Positions 10,579-19,753 of a stretch of 64,000 bases of DNA are shown in pieces. This DNA is from Pythium myriotylum (lineage: Eukaryota; Oomycota; Peronosporomycetes; Pythiales; Pythiaceae). A program made the position numbers and the translations under genes. The notes beneath the pieces were generated by a model. It worked only from the letters and a program-made list of their open reading frames with translations. It had not been told where the DNA came from and ran no database searches. Numbering within the stretch: the stretch's first letter is position 1; each line of letters starts with the position of its first letter. The DNA is taken from the NCBI GenBank assembly GCA_023091665.1, contig JALJCQ010000013.1, positions 806,001 to 870,000 of the forward strand. Direction: 5' to 3'.

Positions 10579-10642
10579 GAATGCAACATCCTCATCGGTG
10601 GGGGCGAGCGTGCTATTACCACGCTCAGTTGCATTCCTTAGG
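10574..10642. repeat. Nested stem-loop at right end of DIRS-like element
   Basis: Outer arms 10574-10587 and 10628-10642 pair with one bulged base. Inner arms 10606-10612 and 10620-10626 pair perfectly around a 7-base loop. The position right after the recombinase stop suggests a terminal or internal complementary region of the element. Confidence 0.7.
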
Positions 10643-10712
10643 TTAAGCTTCGCAATAGATCTGTTGTCCCCCAAAGCGAGCTGCCGAAATTGGTGATGGC
10701 GTAGTTATTCGA

Positions 10713-11520
10713 GTGAACTTTGATGAAGGAACCATCACGGATTTGAGTGGAGGTCAAGTGGATAGCGAAGTGGGAGATAATGCAGAGCCAAGCGATGATG
10801 AGAGTGAAGATGTCCAGATCGGGAGAACAAGATCATATTCTGGTTGTAATGAAGCCGAGCAACCCGGTGCTGACGTTGAAGAAGAGAGGATATATGGTGC
10901 TTTTGATGGAGACCACGTCGGAGCCATAACTGGTGTTGTAATCATCAAGTCTGCTGAACTCATGAGGCGTGCAAGAAAATGGAAGTACGGTGCCAACGCC
11001 ATCCGCTCAGTGGAGGAGACAGAATGGGAGTTCGAACATATCGCTCACGACGTGATAGCACACGCAAAACGGTACCTTCTTTCGTTGCGTGGATCTTCTG
11101 CTCTTGTTGGAATCGTATCGGCGACAGACACTACGAAAAAAAATGGTTGCGATTGCTGATGACTTACCGCCAATCTCAGTTGCGTGCGCGTTGCCAGAGT
11201 TGAAAATGGGCTGGGCAAGACGGCCTCCAAATGGGAAGATGTACGGGCGAAAATGCATTGAACAATATCGAGATGCCACATCTAAGCGTAAATGCCTTGC
11301 TGGAGACAATGAAGAGAGACCATCCAAGCGTCGCAGGATGCCAGATGTGTACGTCACTTTCCTTCGTGACTATATAGAAAAACATCCAACAACAAAACCA
11401 ATAACTGCACTCAAGGAGTTCCGACAGGAGTTCCCATCGTCAAGTGCAGAGTGGAGTGATTTACAAGTGCGAAATAAAGTTTCCAGTCTAAAGAATGCGC
11501 CGACACGATTCGAGTATTAG
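10713..11520 (+). pseudogene. Hypothetical protein with acidic N-terminus, one frameshift
   Basis: Frame one (10713-11159) starts with an acidic Asp/Glu/Ser region and then a mixed helical region. At the A8 run (11136-11143) the sensible reading moves into a second frame that ends at 11520, with a basic KRRR stretch and a helical C-terminus (FLRDYIEKHPTTKPITALKE). I read these as one protein of about 265 residues broken by one base in a homopolymer. No family is recognised. It is close behind the DIRS-like element on the same strand but is probably independent. Confidence 0.4.
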
Positions 11521-12607
11521 AGCTATATATCGGCTACAATATATTATTTGGATCGTATCCTGTTACTTGTTGATTCTGAGGTGCAAGAGTGGAAACCCTA
11601 GAGACCTATTGTCCAGGAAGCATGGAGCAGACACGAGAGGGGCCAAGTGTGCTTACGTGCGCGCGGCACGGCTCTCGAGCGTCATCAGCACGTGGTCAAT
11701 GTGCTCGATCTCGGGCGATCTCACTTCGAGCGCTTTGTCCACGAGATAGACGCCGTAGTACGCGTTGATGACCTCGCTGACTGACTCCTGCGACTTGCCG
11801 CCGTCGAGAAGGTACACGCACAGTGGCCATCGAACCAGGAAAAGTGACGAGTGAATGGGGAGCGCACTACCATGCGAAAAGAAGGCCTTATTACCATCCA
11901 GTGATAACCACAAGGCAATGATGAAGAAAGCTTACTCGGTGAATCGGTGAAATCAGCGCTCGAAAATCACGTACAGTCACGAAGATCGCGACCATGTGGG
12001 TATAAGCGAACGTTGGGTGGAACTTGGCCACGACTGCCAGCGCGTTTTGGAAGTGCTGGTGGATGGTGTCAAGCAGGGACCATCGCTGCCAAACCAATGT
12101 ACAACCCCATTCATTTTGAGTAGTTGCCGTTGACCGATTAGGTAAGTTGTATTGTAGCGGAAAGCGACAATAATTCGTCCGATAGCCATCCGTCATCAGC
12201 ATGAGTGCAACGGAGTAGTCGAACATGACGTGTTGAAATCAACTATCATTTCTCCGATGAAAAGGATCAAATTGTAGGCATGAACACGATACCGTAAATC
12301 TGGGGAGATGAGCATTTCCCCGCGGAGCGTTCGTCCAAAATGTTGCGGCCAATGCAAGCATGACAGACTGAGGCGTCGCGCGCGAGGGATCGCCCACAGC
12401 TCATTTTTTGAAATGGAAAACTTCCAACAGCATCAATCACATCCACTAGTGACGGGCAACAACCGAATGCAATTTCGTGCCTTCAGGATGAATACCGGCA
12501 TTTTTAAATTTTCTGGTTTTCTTTAAAAAAATCACCTTTTTAGTCCAGTTGTTACAGAGATTCCATGTTAATTTTTGATTAGGTTCTATCATTCAATACA
12601 GATAGAT
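11521..12607. other. Non-coding or decayed sequence
   Basis: Minus-strand frames at 11653-11913 and 11891-12226 are hydrophobic in part and could be remnants of exons of a membrane protein (for example NAYYGVYLVDKALEV), but they overlap in different frames and lack a start. Nothing firm is seen. The last 200 bases become AT-rich. Confidence 0.3.
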
Positions 12608-13666
12608 AACGACGAGTAAGATCGGTCGCAAGATCTTGCGACCCTACCAGAGTAATGTATCCAAGCTTTTAAAGAACAAAAGCGATAGAGAGTGGAAATA
12701 GAAAGAGTTAAAAAAAAAAAAAAAGCAAGTCGAGCAAGACTTAGCGTTTGAGAATATAAAACAAAATGCGTATAAAAATGCAATATGGGCTGGTGATGCG
12801 AAAGCAAATGCAATAAACTTGGCGTCAGGTCAAACAACTGTTGGAACACAGACTGGAGCTAATGAGCGAGGCTCGGACGAAGGCAGGGTCTCGCGACCCT
12901 ACCTGGCAATGTCAGCAGTTGATTCGACAGAGACGACTATGGCGTAGGATCCCTGCCCGGTTGTCGTGGATGGAAGCGAGGCACTCGAATCTCAGATCCC
13001 GGGCCATTGCTAAGGAAAAGCCGGCTTCTTCCACAGGTGCCAGTCACTTCAAGAAGATCCATCTGCGACGCGTGCAACTGATGCAAATGTATCGAGTAAA
13101 CTTCAACCGAACGAGATATGGTTGGGTTAAAGTTGAAGATCGCTTGGAATCTCTCAAATTCTCTTTTCGTTTCTCTTACCAAACGTTCTGCCCTCGACAA
13201 CTTGCCGCTCAATAATGATGATGATAAAACCTATTTGTTCAGCTTGAAAAGTCGAGACTTTTCAACCGTGAGTCGCGTAAAGCTTAACGCGACTCACGGT
13301 GGAAGCCACGGAAGTAGATCGTTGTGCAGCACCGAGAGGTCAGAGTAATGGTTGGGCGATGGATTTGCGAGCTCGATTGAGAGTCCATTACAAGATTGGC
13401 GAGTTGACCAGCCAACTGCTGTAGTTGCTCGCGCAGCCCAGCAACAGATGCAAAGTTAGCCCGCTAGTCTCCGCGTGCCACTCAATTATGTTTTCGCAGA
13501 CAACATAATAATTGATCGACAATCCTCCTTTCCATAAACGGCAATGGCGACCACCACAACTCGAGTGGTGTGGTGGTGTGTGAAAGCGAGCACCTGAGCC
13601 CACCAAGCTTCGTGGGTTCAGAATTGAATATCTCTCAATGCGAGATATGAAGTTTTGGCCCCATCA
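12608..13666. repeat. 1.06-kb direct repeat, copy 1
   Basis: Aligns along its length with 17976-19046, sharing the same start (AACGACGAGTAAG) and end (TTGGCCCCATCA). It contains a conserved 124-codon frame on the plus strand (no ATG at its start; ATG at 12862) and an overlapping antisense frame, and an A-rich run near 12710. Copy 1 differs by carrying two adjacent palindromes at 13244-13299. The two copies bracket the Maverick remnant and the CRN gene. Confidence 0.85.
13244..13299. repeat. Two adjacent short palindromes
   Basis: Perfect 10-base arms 13244-13253 and 13256-13265 (2-base centre) are followed at once by perfect 13-base arms 13266-13278 and 13287-13299 (8-base centre). Copy 2 of the direct repeat lacks both left arms, so they arose in copy 1 only. 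Confidence 0.85.
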
Positions 13667-13673
13667 CCGGGTG

Positions 13674-13738
13674 GCAAATATAGTTCTTGGAGCTGAGACT
13701 GATAAATTATCAGTCTCAGCTCCAAGAACTATATTTGC
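13674..13738. repeat. Perfect palindrome, 32-base arms, 1-base centre
   Basis: 13674-13705 and 13707-13738 are exact reverse complements. It lies between the end of direct-repeat copy 1 and the Maverick polymerase tail, so it may be a breakpoint scar or a folded terminal repeat. Confidence 0.95.
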
Positions 13739-13741
13739 TAC

Positions 13742-14008
13742 TTGCCGGACGAATCTCACAAGGTGAAGATTTCGGCGAAAGGCGTACAACAATCTAGAGG
13801 TAAGAACTCACATGTTTTGAATCCTGAATGCTTCAAGGATGTTGTCTCAAATCGAGTATCTCTATCGGGTACTAACAAAGGATTTCGCTTCTGTAAGGAA
13901 AGCAAGTCGATTATCACTTATGAGCAGCACAAGACTACTTTAAATTATTATTACGACAAGAGAAAGGTTCTCGAAGATGGTATAAGTACAGAGGCGTTGG
14001 ATATATAA
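13742..14008 (+). pseudogene. C-terminal tail of Maverick-type DNA polymerase B
   Basis: An 88-residue frame with the features I associate with the extreme C-terminus of protein-primed PolB: KGVQ near the start, a FKDVV helix, a GTNKGFR stretch, and the closing DKRKVLEDGIST motif before the stop. Exonuclease and palm motifs are missing because the palindrome at 13674-13738 cuts the gene. It stops immediately before the integrase start. Homology is by recollection of family patterns and should be confirmed by profile search. Confidence 0.55.
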
Positions 14009-14009
14009 C

Positions 14010-14726
14010 ATGAGTCAGGCTGAATTACTCAAGAAACTGTACTATGACCCTAAAACGGGTTACATCAGCGCTCAGAAGCTATACAAGAAGGCTCGAGAAT
14101 ACAATCCTCTGATAACTTTGAAAACTGTAAGAGATTGGTATGCAAAGCAGCCAGATATTCAACAATTTCAATCGCAATTGAAACAGTATGATGATTTCAA
14201 AATTGCTTCACGAAATCCAAACTCTTGGCAAATTGATCTACTGTTTTGGAAGAAGCAAACGGTACTTAGTTGTGTCAATATCAATTCGCGAGTAGGATAT
14301 GCTAAGGTGCTCCCAAACAAGACCGCAGGCAAGTTAGTAGCGGCGTTGAAGGCTGTTATCAAGCTACACAAGGTAGATAATGTTACCTCCGATAATGGAT
14401 CTGGGTTTATGAACCATCAAGTCCAAACCTTTTTCAAAGACAGAAAAATTGAACACTTCAACAACGAAGCTGGAGAGCATAACACACTTGGTAAGATTGA
14501 ACGATTTAATCGAACTGTAAAGCAAAGACTAGAGAAAATAAACAAGAAGTTGACTCAGAAACTGTTAGATGATGTGATGAAGAACTACAACTCCACTGAA
14601 CATAGTTCTATTGATGCTACACCCAATGAAATGAAAGGTAAAGTAATTCAAAGTGAATTGGATCACAATCAACAAGTCATGAATCAATTATCTAATGATT
14701 TCAATATGGGTGATCATGTGCGCTAA
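14010..14726 (+). CDS. Maverick-type retroviral-like integrase (rve)
   Basis: 238 codons from an ATG. The N-terminal region has YYDPKTGYISAQKLYKKA and TLKTVRDWY, a zinc-free helical head as in Maverick integrases. The catalytic core shows Asp in WQIDLLFW, Asp in VTSDNGSGF and Glu in KIERFNRT, i.e. the DD35E triad. It would insert element DNA into the host genome. The frame ends just after GDHVR, where the C-terminal part continues in another frame, so one base is missing or extra near 14720. Confidence 0.85.
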   Translation: MSQAELLKKLYYDPKTGYISAQKLYKKAREYNPLITLKTVRDWYAKQPDIQQFQSQLKQYDDFKIASRNPNSWQIDLLFWKKQTVLSCVNINSRVGYAKVLPNKTAGKLVAALKAVIKLHKVDNVTSDNGSGFMNHQVQTFFKDRKIEHFNNEAGEHNTLGKIERFNRTVKQRLEKINKKLTQKLLDDVMKNYNSTEHSSIDATPNEMKGKVIQSELDHNQQVMNQLSNDFNMGDHVR

Positions 14727-15084
14727 ACTGCACCCAAAAACATTTGGCAAAGAATCTGTCAAATGGAGTAAATCTGTATACCAAATTGTTGGAGTAGATG
14801 GTTATAAGTTTCATATTCGTTCCAAAAACAATCATGTTCTGTATAAGCCAGCAAATGATTTGAACGTTGTAGTCGCTCCAATCTCTAATGCAGCTCTAGA
14901 TAATCATCAAATCTGGGAGATTGAAAAGATTCTGGAGCATACGAAGCTAAAGAATGGTGAATTTAGATATTTGGTAAAGTGGAAAGATTTCAAGGAACCG
15001 ACTAATGAACCGCAGGACAACCTTCGCCTGATCAATAAAATGTCCGAGGTTGAAAAGGTATATTTTGCACGTTTAGATCGCTGA
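14727..15084 (+). CDS. Integrase C-terminal beta-barrel and chromodomain (frameshifted part)
   Basis: Open in the frame that starts upstream at 14695. It contains a small SH3-like barrel (KWSKSVYQIVG) and then a canonical chromodomain (WEIEKILEHTK, FRYLVKWKDF, then NEPQDNL) up to 15084. In Maverick integrases this module follows the catalytic core in one polypeptide and directs insertion to marked chromatin. Separation from the core by a single-base shift suggests decay or a sequence error. Confidence 0.8.
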
Positions 15085-15334
15085 GATTTAAACACACACC
15101 AACCACATCTGTGGTACTCAGCCACATGTTCCGACGTCAAGGATTTTGAAGGGTTATAAATAAAAGCAAGGGGTTCCTTTTCCGTCCTCGTGCTGCGATC
15201 AGTACCAATTCATCTGATGAACAGTACCAATTCATCTGATGAACGGCAAGCTGATGGCAATACGGCGGCAATAAGACATCAGCGAATTCGAGAGGTTATA
15301 AATTCAGCGAAGTTGTGCCGCGTCTTCAGACCTG
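15085..15334. other. Spacer with a 22-base tandem duplication
   Basis: At about 15201-15244 a 22-base unit (CAGTACCAATTCATCTGATG plus 2 bases) is present twice in a row. No gene is recognised. Confidence 0.5.
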
Positions 15335-15796
15335 ATGAGCTCATCCCCGCGCTTGTGCCATTTGAGCATTCAGCAACATGGGTTCAACGAAGCCCTCGAA
15401 GAACTCGAAGGCAGTCAAAGTAGAGAAAGCTACGTTAAGAAGCCACGATCAACGACAATCAAGATGCTGAAACGAACGTGTCAGTTTTGGCTGTCAGACA
15501 AGGAACGTACGTGTTTGAATGATATCGACCCAGCAAGCAAGAAGTTCTGCCATCGCCATCTGCATGAACGGGTCCCATACGTGAAGATGAAGCTGACACC
15601 GATGGAGGTCAAGACCGTGGAGCTTCTGCGTGAATGGGATATGATTGAACAGGTCTATCGTGAAGTCGTAGATTTCACCACCCATATTGATGGCGGTCCG
15701 ACAGAGAAGGAGCTAAGGGAGTTCTACGCTGTTCATGAAGTTCGTGCGAAGTGCACGAATCTCGCTGAGAGATTTCAGAAGAAGATGAAGATTTAG
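15335..15796 (+). CDS. Hypothetical protein with Cys/His cluster
   Basis: 153 codons from an ATG; a second ATG at 15463 is also possible. A zinc-site-like arrangement is visible: Cys in KRTCQFW, Cys in RTCLND, and a CHRHLHER cluster, followed by a long helical C-terminal half ending in KKMKI. It lies between the Maverick remnant and the CRN gene, in the region bounded by the direct repeats, and may belong to either. Function unknown. Confidence 0.45.
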   Translation: MSSSPRLCHLSIQQHGFNEALEELEGSQSRESYVKKPRSTTIKMLKRTCQFWLSDKERTCLNDIDPASKKFCHRHLHERVPYVKMKLTPMEVKTVELLREWDMIEQVYREVVDFTTHIDGGPTEKELREFYAVHEVRAKCTNLAERFQKKMKI

Positions 15797-16094
15797 CGGA
15801 AACCGACTGATGCTTTTGTTGATTGTGAGGAGAGGAAGTAGTCATTCGTTGCTGAGGTCTACTAAAGACGAAAATCTACGTATGCATACGCCGGCATGGA
15901 CTGCACCAAGTGTTGCGCAAACTCCATACGCCTCGCCATGAGAAACTCTGGTTCCACCACATCGGCCATCAACTCGTATCGCTCCATCATCTCCGTCGCA
16001 CCATCATCGGGCATCGGCAAGAAGTCATCAACCTTGAACTCGCCATCTCAAGTAATCATTTCGTGCAAACGACAACCATGCGAAAAATTTGGAG
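15797..16094. other. Intergenic, no clear gene
   Basis: A plus-strand frame at 15910-16098 has mixed helical character but overlaps the 3' end of the CRN gene. This is probably the CRN downstream region. Confidence 0.35.
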
Positions 16095-17819
16095 CTAATT
16101 TGAAAACCCGAGTATTTCGCTGACTGCATTAGTCAGACGATGAAGATTTTCTCCGTCGCCATAGTTGTCAATCAACGTCACCAGAGTCGGGTCCAGCTCG
16201 AACGTCGGAGAAACGCCGAGAATGGATCGTGTGAGAATCTCAGCATCAACTCGCTTCAAAATGGGACTCGCTTCCCTGACTTCAACAAGATCAATCCAGA
16301 GACGTTTCTTCTCGTGAAGGATCACGTTTGGCACGCGAGGATCTCCATGGACCAAATCGTTCGCGTGAAGCTCCCATAGGAGGTCAAAGAGGTTTTGCAG
16401 TTCTTCCTGTGTCCTTGGTTGAGGCATAGGTGTCCCAACTGGAGACAGCAATAACGCCGCACTCTCCGGAGTTTCGATAAGCTCCCCCACAGGACTAATC
16501 GTCAAGCTTGTGCGCTGAGCATTCGCCAAGGCCTTCTCCTCTTGATGAAGACGTCCCACGAAAAATTTCTCCACGATTTTTAGCGCGAGTTCCTCCTTAT
16601 TTGGCCGAGTGACCTTAAACACGCGTCCATACGCGCCACGGCCAAGAAATGCATCACCCTCCACCACATCAACGCCCAACGACGAGCAAGCATGGCTCAA
16701 GGACGTCACCCATGGCGATATGTTAGCAGCAATGAAGTTCTCAAACAATGGTTTCGAGCCCTTGTTGGTCCACATTGAGGCTTGGACTTTGACAACAATC
16801 GCTTTGTAGCTTTTGATCAGCCAAAACGAGACAGGATCAAAGAGAATAGCACTTGCTGACCCGTCGGGACAAAGACTCTGGAAATATCGTACCACTTGGC
16901 CAAACGCAGCCGGATTTATTTGGAGCTTGCTTTCGAACAAAATGAGGCAGTCAAATAATTCTTCCACTGCGACTCCAAATCGAAATCCATCCGGACGTGA
17001 CACTCCATCTTTCGGTACTGGCTTGGCACGAAACATGCCGCGGTGGGTCGCAAATCCTTCCGGTTTGAGATCTATACTCTTGGTCACATGTGTCGACTGG
17101 GACAGCCATTGATATCTCTCGCTATTGACGAATACCAGATCAAACCTGCTTAACATGGCGCTGAAAAATGGAGTAACAAAGGCGTCAAAGTCAGCCTCAT
17201 TCCTAATCGCATTGACTTCGCGCTGGATTTCGGCCGACCAGAACGCTTCTCCATCATCAGTTGGTGGGACATCAACGAAAAGTCCTTCTTTTTTCAATCG
17301 TTCCAGCTCAAGTTGACCCAGTACCCCATCAGTGTAGGACTTGGAGTTTTTGTGTGGCAAAGAGGCAGCAAGATGGTCTAATTGCATCTGCATCCGCAAT
17401 TGAAGAATTCTAGTTTCTCGAGCCAGCAATACTGACTCGTCAACTTGCGACTGTTTTCTCTGCGTCGGAACCACCACCAGCACGTTCACAGGGCCATTTC
17501 CTTCTGCTTCTTCTGCTTCCATGTCTTCATCCACTTTTACTTGCTCATCAGACAACCCAACACTTCGGAGCTTCGCTCGCGCAGCACTCAAATGCTTCAG
17601 ACCGTTGGTGTCAGCCCCTTGTTTCACCTCGTTTTCCGTCAACCACGCGCCGTCCTTCTTCGCGAGGAACAGCTCCAGTTCATCCGGATCGCATGTGATC
17701 GTCTTCTCCTTCGCCTTCTGAATCGCCTTCTTCAAGTCTCCCACAGACTCGCTCGCTTCGATGTCCACAGGGAATGCGTTCCCCTTCACACCGACCACAG
17801 CGCAGAAGAGCTTCACCAT
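16095..17819 (-). CDS. Crinkler (CRN) family effector with kinase-like C-terminus
   Basis: 574 residues from the Met that begins with [10 protein letters not shown], the usual CRN start; an in-frame Met 16 codons upstream (17867) is possible. The N-terminal ubiquitin-like region has LFLAK at about 50-54 and a DWL-type stretch. The end of the translocation region is marked by NVLVVVP at about 112-118. CRNs are secreted oomycete proteins that act in host cells, usually in the nucleus, and many alter cell death. The C-terminal part is a protein-kinase fold: glycine loop GRGAYGRVF (393-401), Lys414 in ALK, catalytic loop HGDPRVPN (491-498) and Asp510 in IDL in place of DFG. All key residues are present, so it may be active. 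Intronless, with no stop or frameshift. Kinase-type CRNs form a known subgroup. Confidence 0.9.
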   Translation of the reverse strand: MVKLFCAVVGVKGNAFPVDIEASESVGDLKKAIQKAKEKTITCDPDELELFLAKKDGAWLTENEVKQGADTNGLKHLSAARAKLRSVGLSDEQVKVDEDMEAEEAEGNGPVNVLVVVPTQRKQSQVDESVLLARETRILQLRMQMQLDHLAASLPHKNSKSYTDGVLGQLELERLKKEGLFVDVPPTDDGEAFWSAEIQREVNAIRNEADFDAFVTPFFSAMLSRFDLVFVNSERYQWLSQSTHVTKSIDLKPEGFATHRGMFRAKPVPKDGVSRPDGFRFGVAVEELFDCLILFESKLQINPAAFGQVVRYFQSLCPDGSASAILFDPVSFWLIKSYKAIVVKVQASMWTNKGSKPLFENFIAANISPWVTSLSHACSSLGVDVVEGDAFLGRGAYGRVFKVTRPNKEELALKIVEKFFVGRLHQEEKALANAQRTSLTISPVGELIETPESAALLLSPVGTPMPQPRTQEELQNLFDLLWELHANDLVHGDPRVPNVILHEKKRLWIDLVEVREASPILKRVDAEILTRSILGVSPTFELDPTLVTLIDNYGDGENLHRLTNAVSEILGFSN

Positions 17820-17975
17820 GTTTCCTCTTGCTGATTGCACTTTCCCACCGTCTGCATTTTCAGCCAATCATCACTTGAGCAGACCAATAACTCATTGTCG
17901 GGCTCCTTCAATTGGGTAACTGGGTGAATGGTTGGGTGCTGGGTTCAATTTTAACAATTTTAATTGATCACGTTG

Positions 17976-19046
17976 AACGACGAGTAAGATCGGTCGCAGG
18001 ATCTTCCGACCCCACCAGAGTAATGTATCCAAGCTTTTAAAGAACAAAAGCGATAGAGAGCGGAAATAGAAAGAGTTAAAAAAAAAAAAAGCAAGTCGAG
18101 CAAGACTTAGCGTTTGAGAATATAAAACAAAATGCGTATAAAAATGCAATATGGGCTGGTGATGCGAAAGCAAATGCAATGAACTTGGCGTCAGGTCAAA
18201 CAACTGTTGGAACACAGACTGGAGCTAATGAGCGAGGCTCGGACGAAGGCAGGGTCTCGCGACCCTACCTGGCAATGTCAGCAGTTGATTCGACAGAGAC
18301 GACTATGGCGTAGGATCCCTGCCCGGTTGTCGTGGATGGAAGCGAGGCACTCGAATCTCAGATCCCGGGCCATTGCTAAGGAAAAGCCGGCTTCTTCCAC
18401 AGGTGCCAGTCACTTCAAGAAGATCCATCTGCGACGCGTGCAACTGATGCAAATGTATCGAGTAAACTTCAACCGAACGAGATATGGTTGGGTTAAAGTT
18501 GAAGATCGCTTGGAATCTCTCAAATTCTCTTTTCGTTTCTTTTACCAAACGTTCTGCCCTCGACAACTAGCCGCTCATCAATAATGATGATGATTGAATT
18601 CAACAAATAGTGAATCCTAATTACTCGGCTGGCTCTCGACTTTTAAAGCTCAACGCGACTCACGGTGCAAGCCGCGAGCCGCGGAAGTAGATCGTTGTGC
18701 GGCAGCACCGAGAGGTCAGAGTCACCTGCCCGGGTGATTGGGTGAAAGAATTGCAAGCTCGATCGTGAGTCCATTGCAAGATTGGTCAGCCATCTTGTTC
18801 GCGCGGACGTGATGAGTCCAGCGACAGATGCAAAGTTAGCCCGCTAGTCTCCGCGTGTCACTCAATTATGTTTTCGCGGACAACATATTAATTGATCGAC
18901 AATCCTCCTTTCCATAAACGGCAATGGCGACCACCACAACTCGAGTGGGGTGGTGGTGTGTGAAAGCGAGTACCTGAGCCCACCAGGTTCGTTGGGTTCA
19001 GAATTGAATATCTCTCAATGCGAGATATGAAGTCTTGGCCCCATCA
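17976..19046. repeat. 1.06-kb direct repeat, copy 2
   Basis: Near-identical to 12608-13666 and in the same orientation. The main differences are point changes and a replaced block near 18590-18650, where copy 1 has its two palindromes. Its last bases overlap the promoter region of the small membrane protein gene. Confidence 0.85.
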
Positions 19047-19095
19047 ACCTCCATTCCCCTCCCTCCCCCTTGGCTCACCCACTTGGCATTTAGCC

Positions 19096-19578
19096 ATGGC
19101 GACCTTAACGAGTCGAGAAGCGCTCGTCGTGTTCGTTCTATTCCTCTTGGCCATCGCCGGCTACGTTGTCTTTTACGTGCTCTACGTCCACGGCGCTGCG
19201 CACGCTGACAAGAACGCCCACGGGCGCATCTTCATCCTCGCTGTGTTCGCGGGGCTCCTTCTCGTGTGCGCGGTTAGTACCGCGGCAAGGCACTGGGTCA
19301 TGCGCGACGCGCACCGCCACTACCGCGAGGATGGACGCACGGTGTACATTTTCCCGATCAGCAGCTACGAGTACTGCGACTGCGGCGGAGGCTTCGAGAC
19401 TGCGCGATGGGGAATCACGGTCGCTGATGGCGGAATGAGAGAACTAAATCGAGAGCGAAACCGAGGACGAGGAGGAAAAGAAGACGGAGGGGTAGGAGTC
19501 AACGATTCTGGAGGTGGTGGAGATGATGGCGGAGGCGATGATGGCGGAGATTACGGAGGCGACGGTGGAGGGGACTAA
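19096..19578 (+). CDS. Small two-span membrane protein with Gly/Asp tail
   Basis: 160 residues from an ATG in a good context (GCCATGGCG). Two hydrophobic segments are clear: residues about 9-31 (LVVFVLFLLAIAGYVVFYV) and about 46-66 (FILAVFAGLLLVCAV). A short Cys-containing stretch (YEYCDCGGGF) follows, then an Arg/Glu linker and a very acidic, Gly-rich tail with repeated GGGDD units. The upstream 60 bases are pyrimidine-rich with CCATTCCCC, a plausible oomycete initiator. The function is unknown; the topology suggests a small integral membrane protein with both ends on one side. The start upstream at 19018 lies in the direct repeat and is less likely. Confidence 0.65.
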   Translation: MATLTSREALVVFVLFLLAIAGYVVFYVLYVHGAAHADKNAHGRIFILAVFAGLLLVCAVSTAARHWVMRDAHRHYREDGRTVYIFPISSYEYCDCGGGFETARWGITVADGGMRELNRERNRGRGGKEDGGVGVNDSGGGGDDGGGDDGGDYGGDGGGD

Positions 19579-19753
19579 ACGAAAACCGACCATACTGACC
19601 AAACTCGACGTTTGATAGCCATCGGTGGGAAGGATGATAAGAGTCCGATGCAACACACACTTCTTTGGATCCGTATACCCGTTTTTATTGTTCTAGATAC
19701 GCATCGACCTCTACAAATATCGACAATCCCCTCTGTCCCTCCATCGAGATCGC

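Larger units (their letters stand above)
6743..10642 (+). mobile_element. DIRS-like (tyrosine recombinase) retrotransposon, degraded
   Basis: In order: a CCCH zinc-knuckle Gag-like frame, a 33-base tandem-repeat coding region, a reverse transcriptase, a DIRS-type RNase H and a tyrosine recombinase, followed by a terminal stem-loop. RT-RH-YR with no DDE integrase is diagnostic of the DIRS order. Breaks include a frame change between RT and RNase H near 8860-8890, an in-frame TGA at 9807-9809, and a frame change at the G7 run 9970-9976. The left boundary is uncertain. Confidence 0.8.
13742..15084 (+). mobile_element. Maverick/Polinton remnant
   Basis: Three collinear pieces: the C-terminal tail of a protein-primed B-family DNA polymerase, a retroviral-type integrase and an integrase chromodomain. 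Polymerase and integrase genes are hallmark Maverick/Polinton proteins. The DNA is visibly richer in A and T than the genes on either side, with codons ending in A/T. Capsid, ATPase and protease genes are absent, so this is a fragment. Confidence 0.75.

Noticed and set aside
12841..13215. 124-codon frame within the 1.06-kb repeat, conserved in both copies
   Set aside because: Starts with TTG, no domain, and conservation is explained by near-identity of the repeats; an antisense frame is equally conserved.
12608..19046. LTR retrotransposon with the 1.06-kb repeats as LTRs
   Set aside because: The interior lacks Gag, protease and RT; ends do not show TG...CA and no target duplication was seen.
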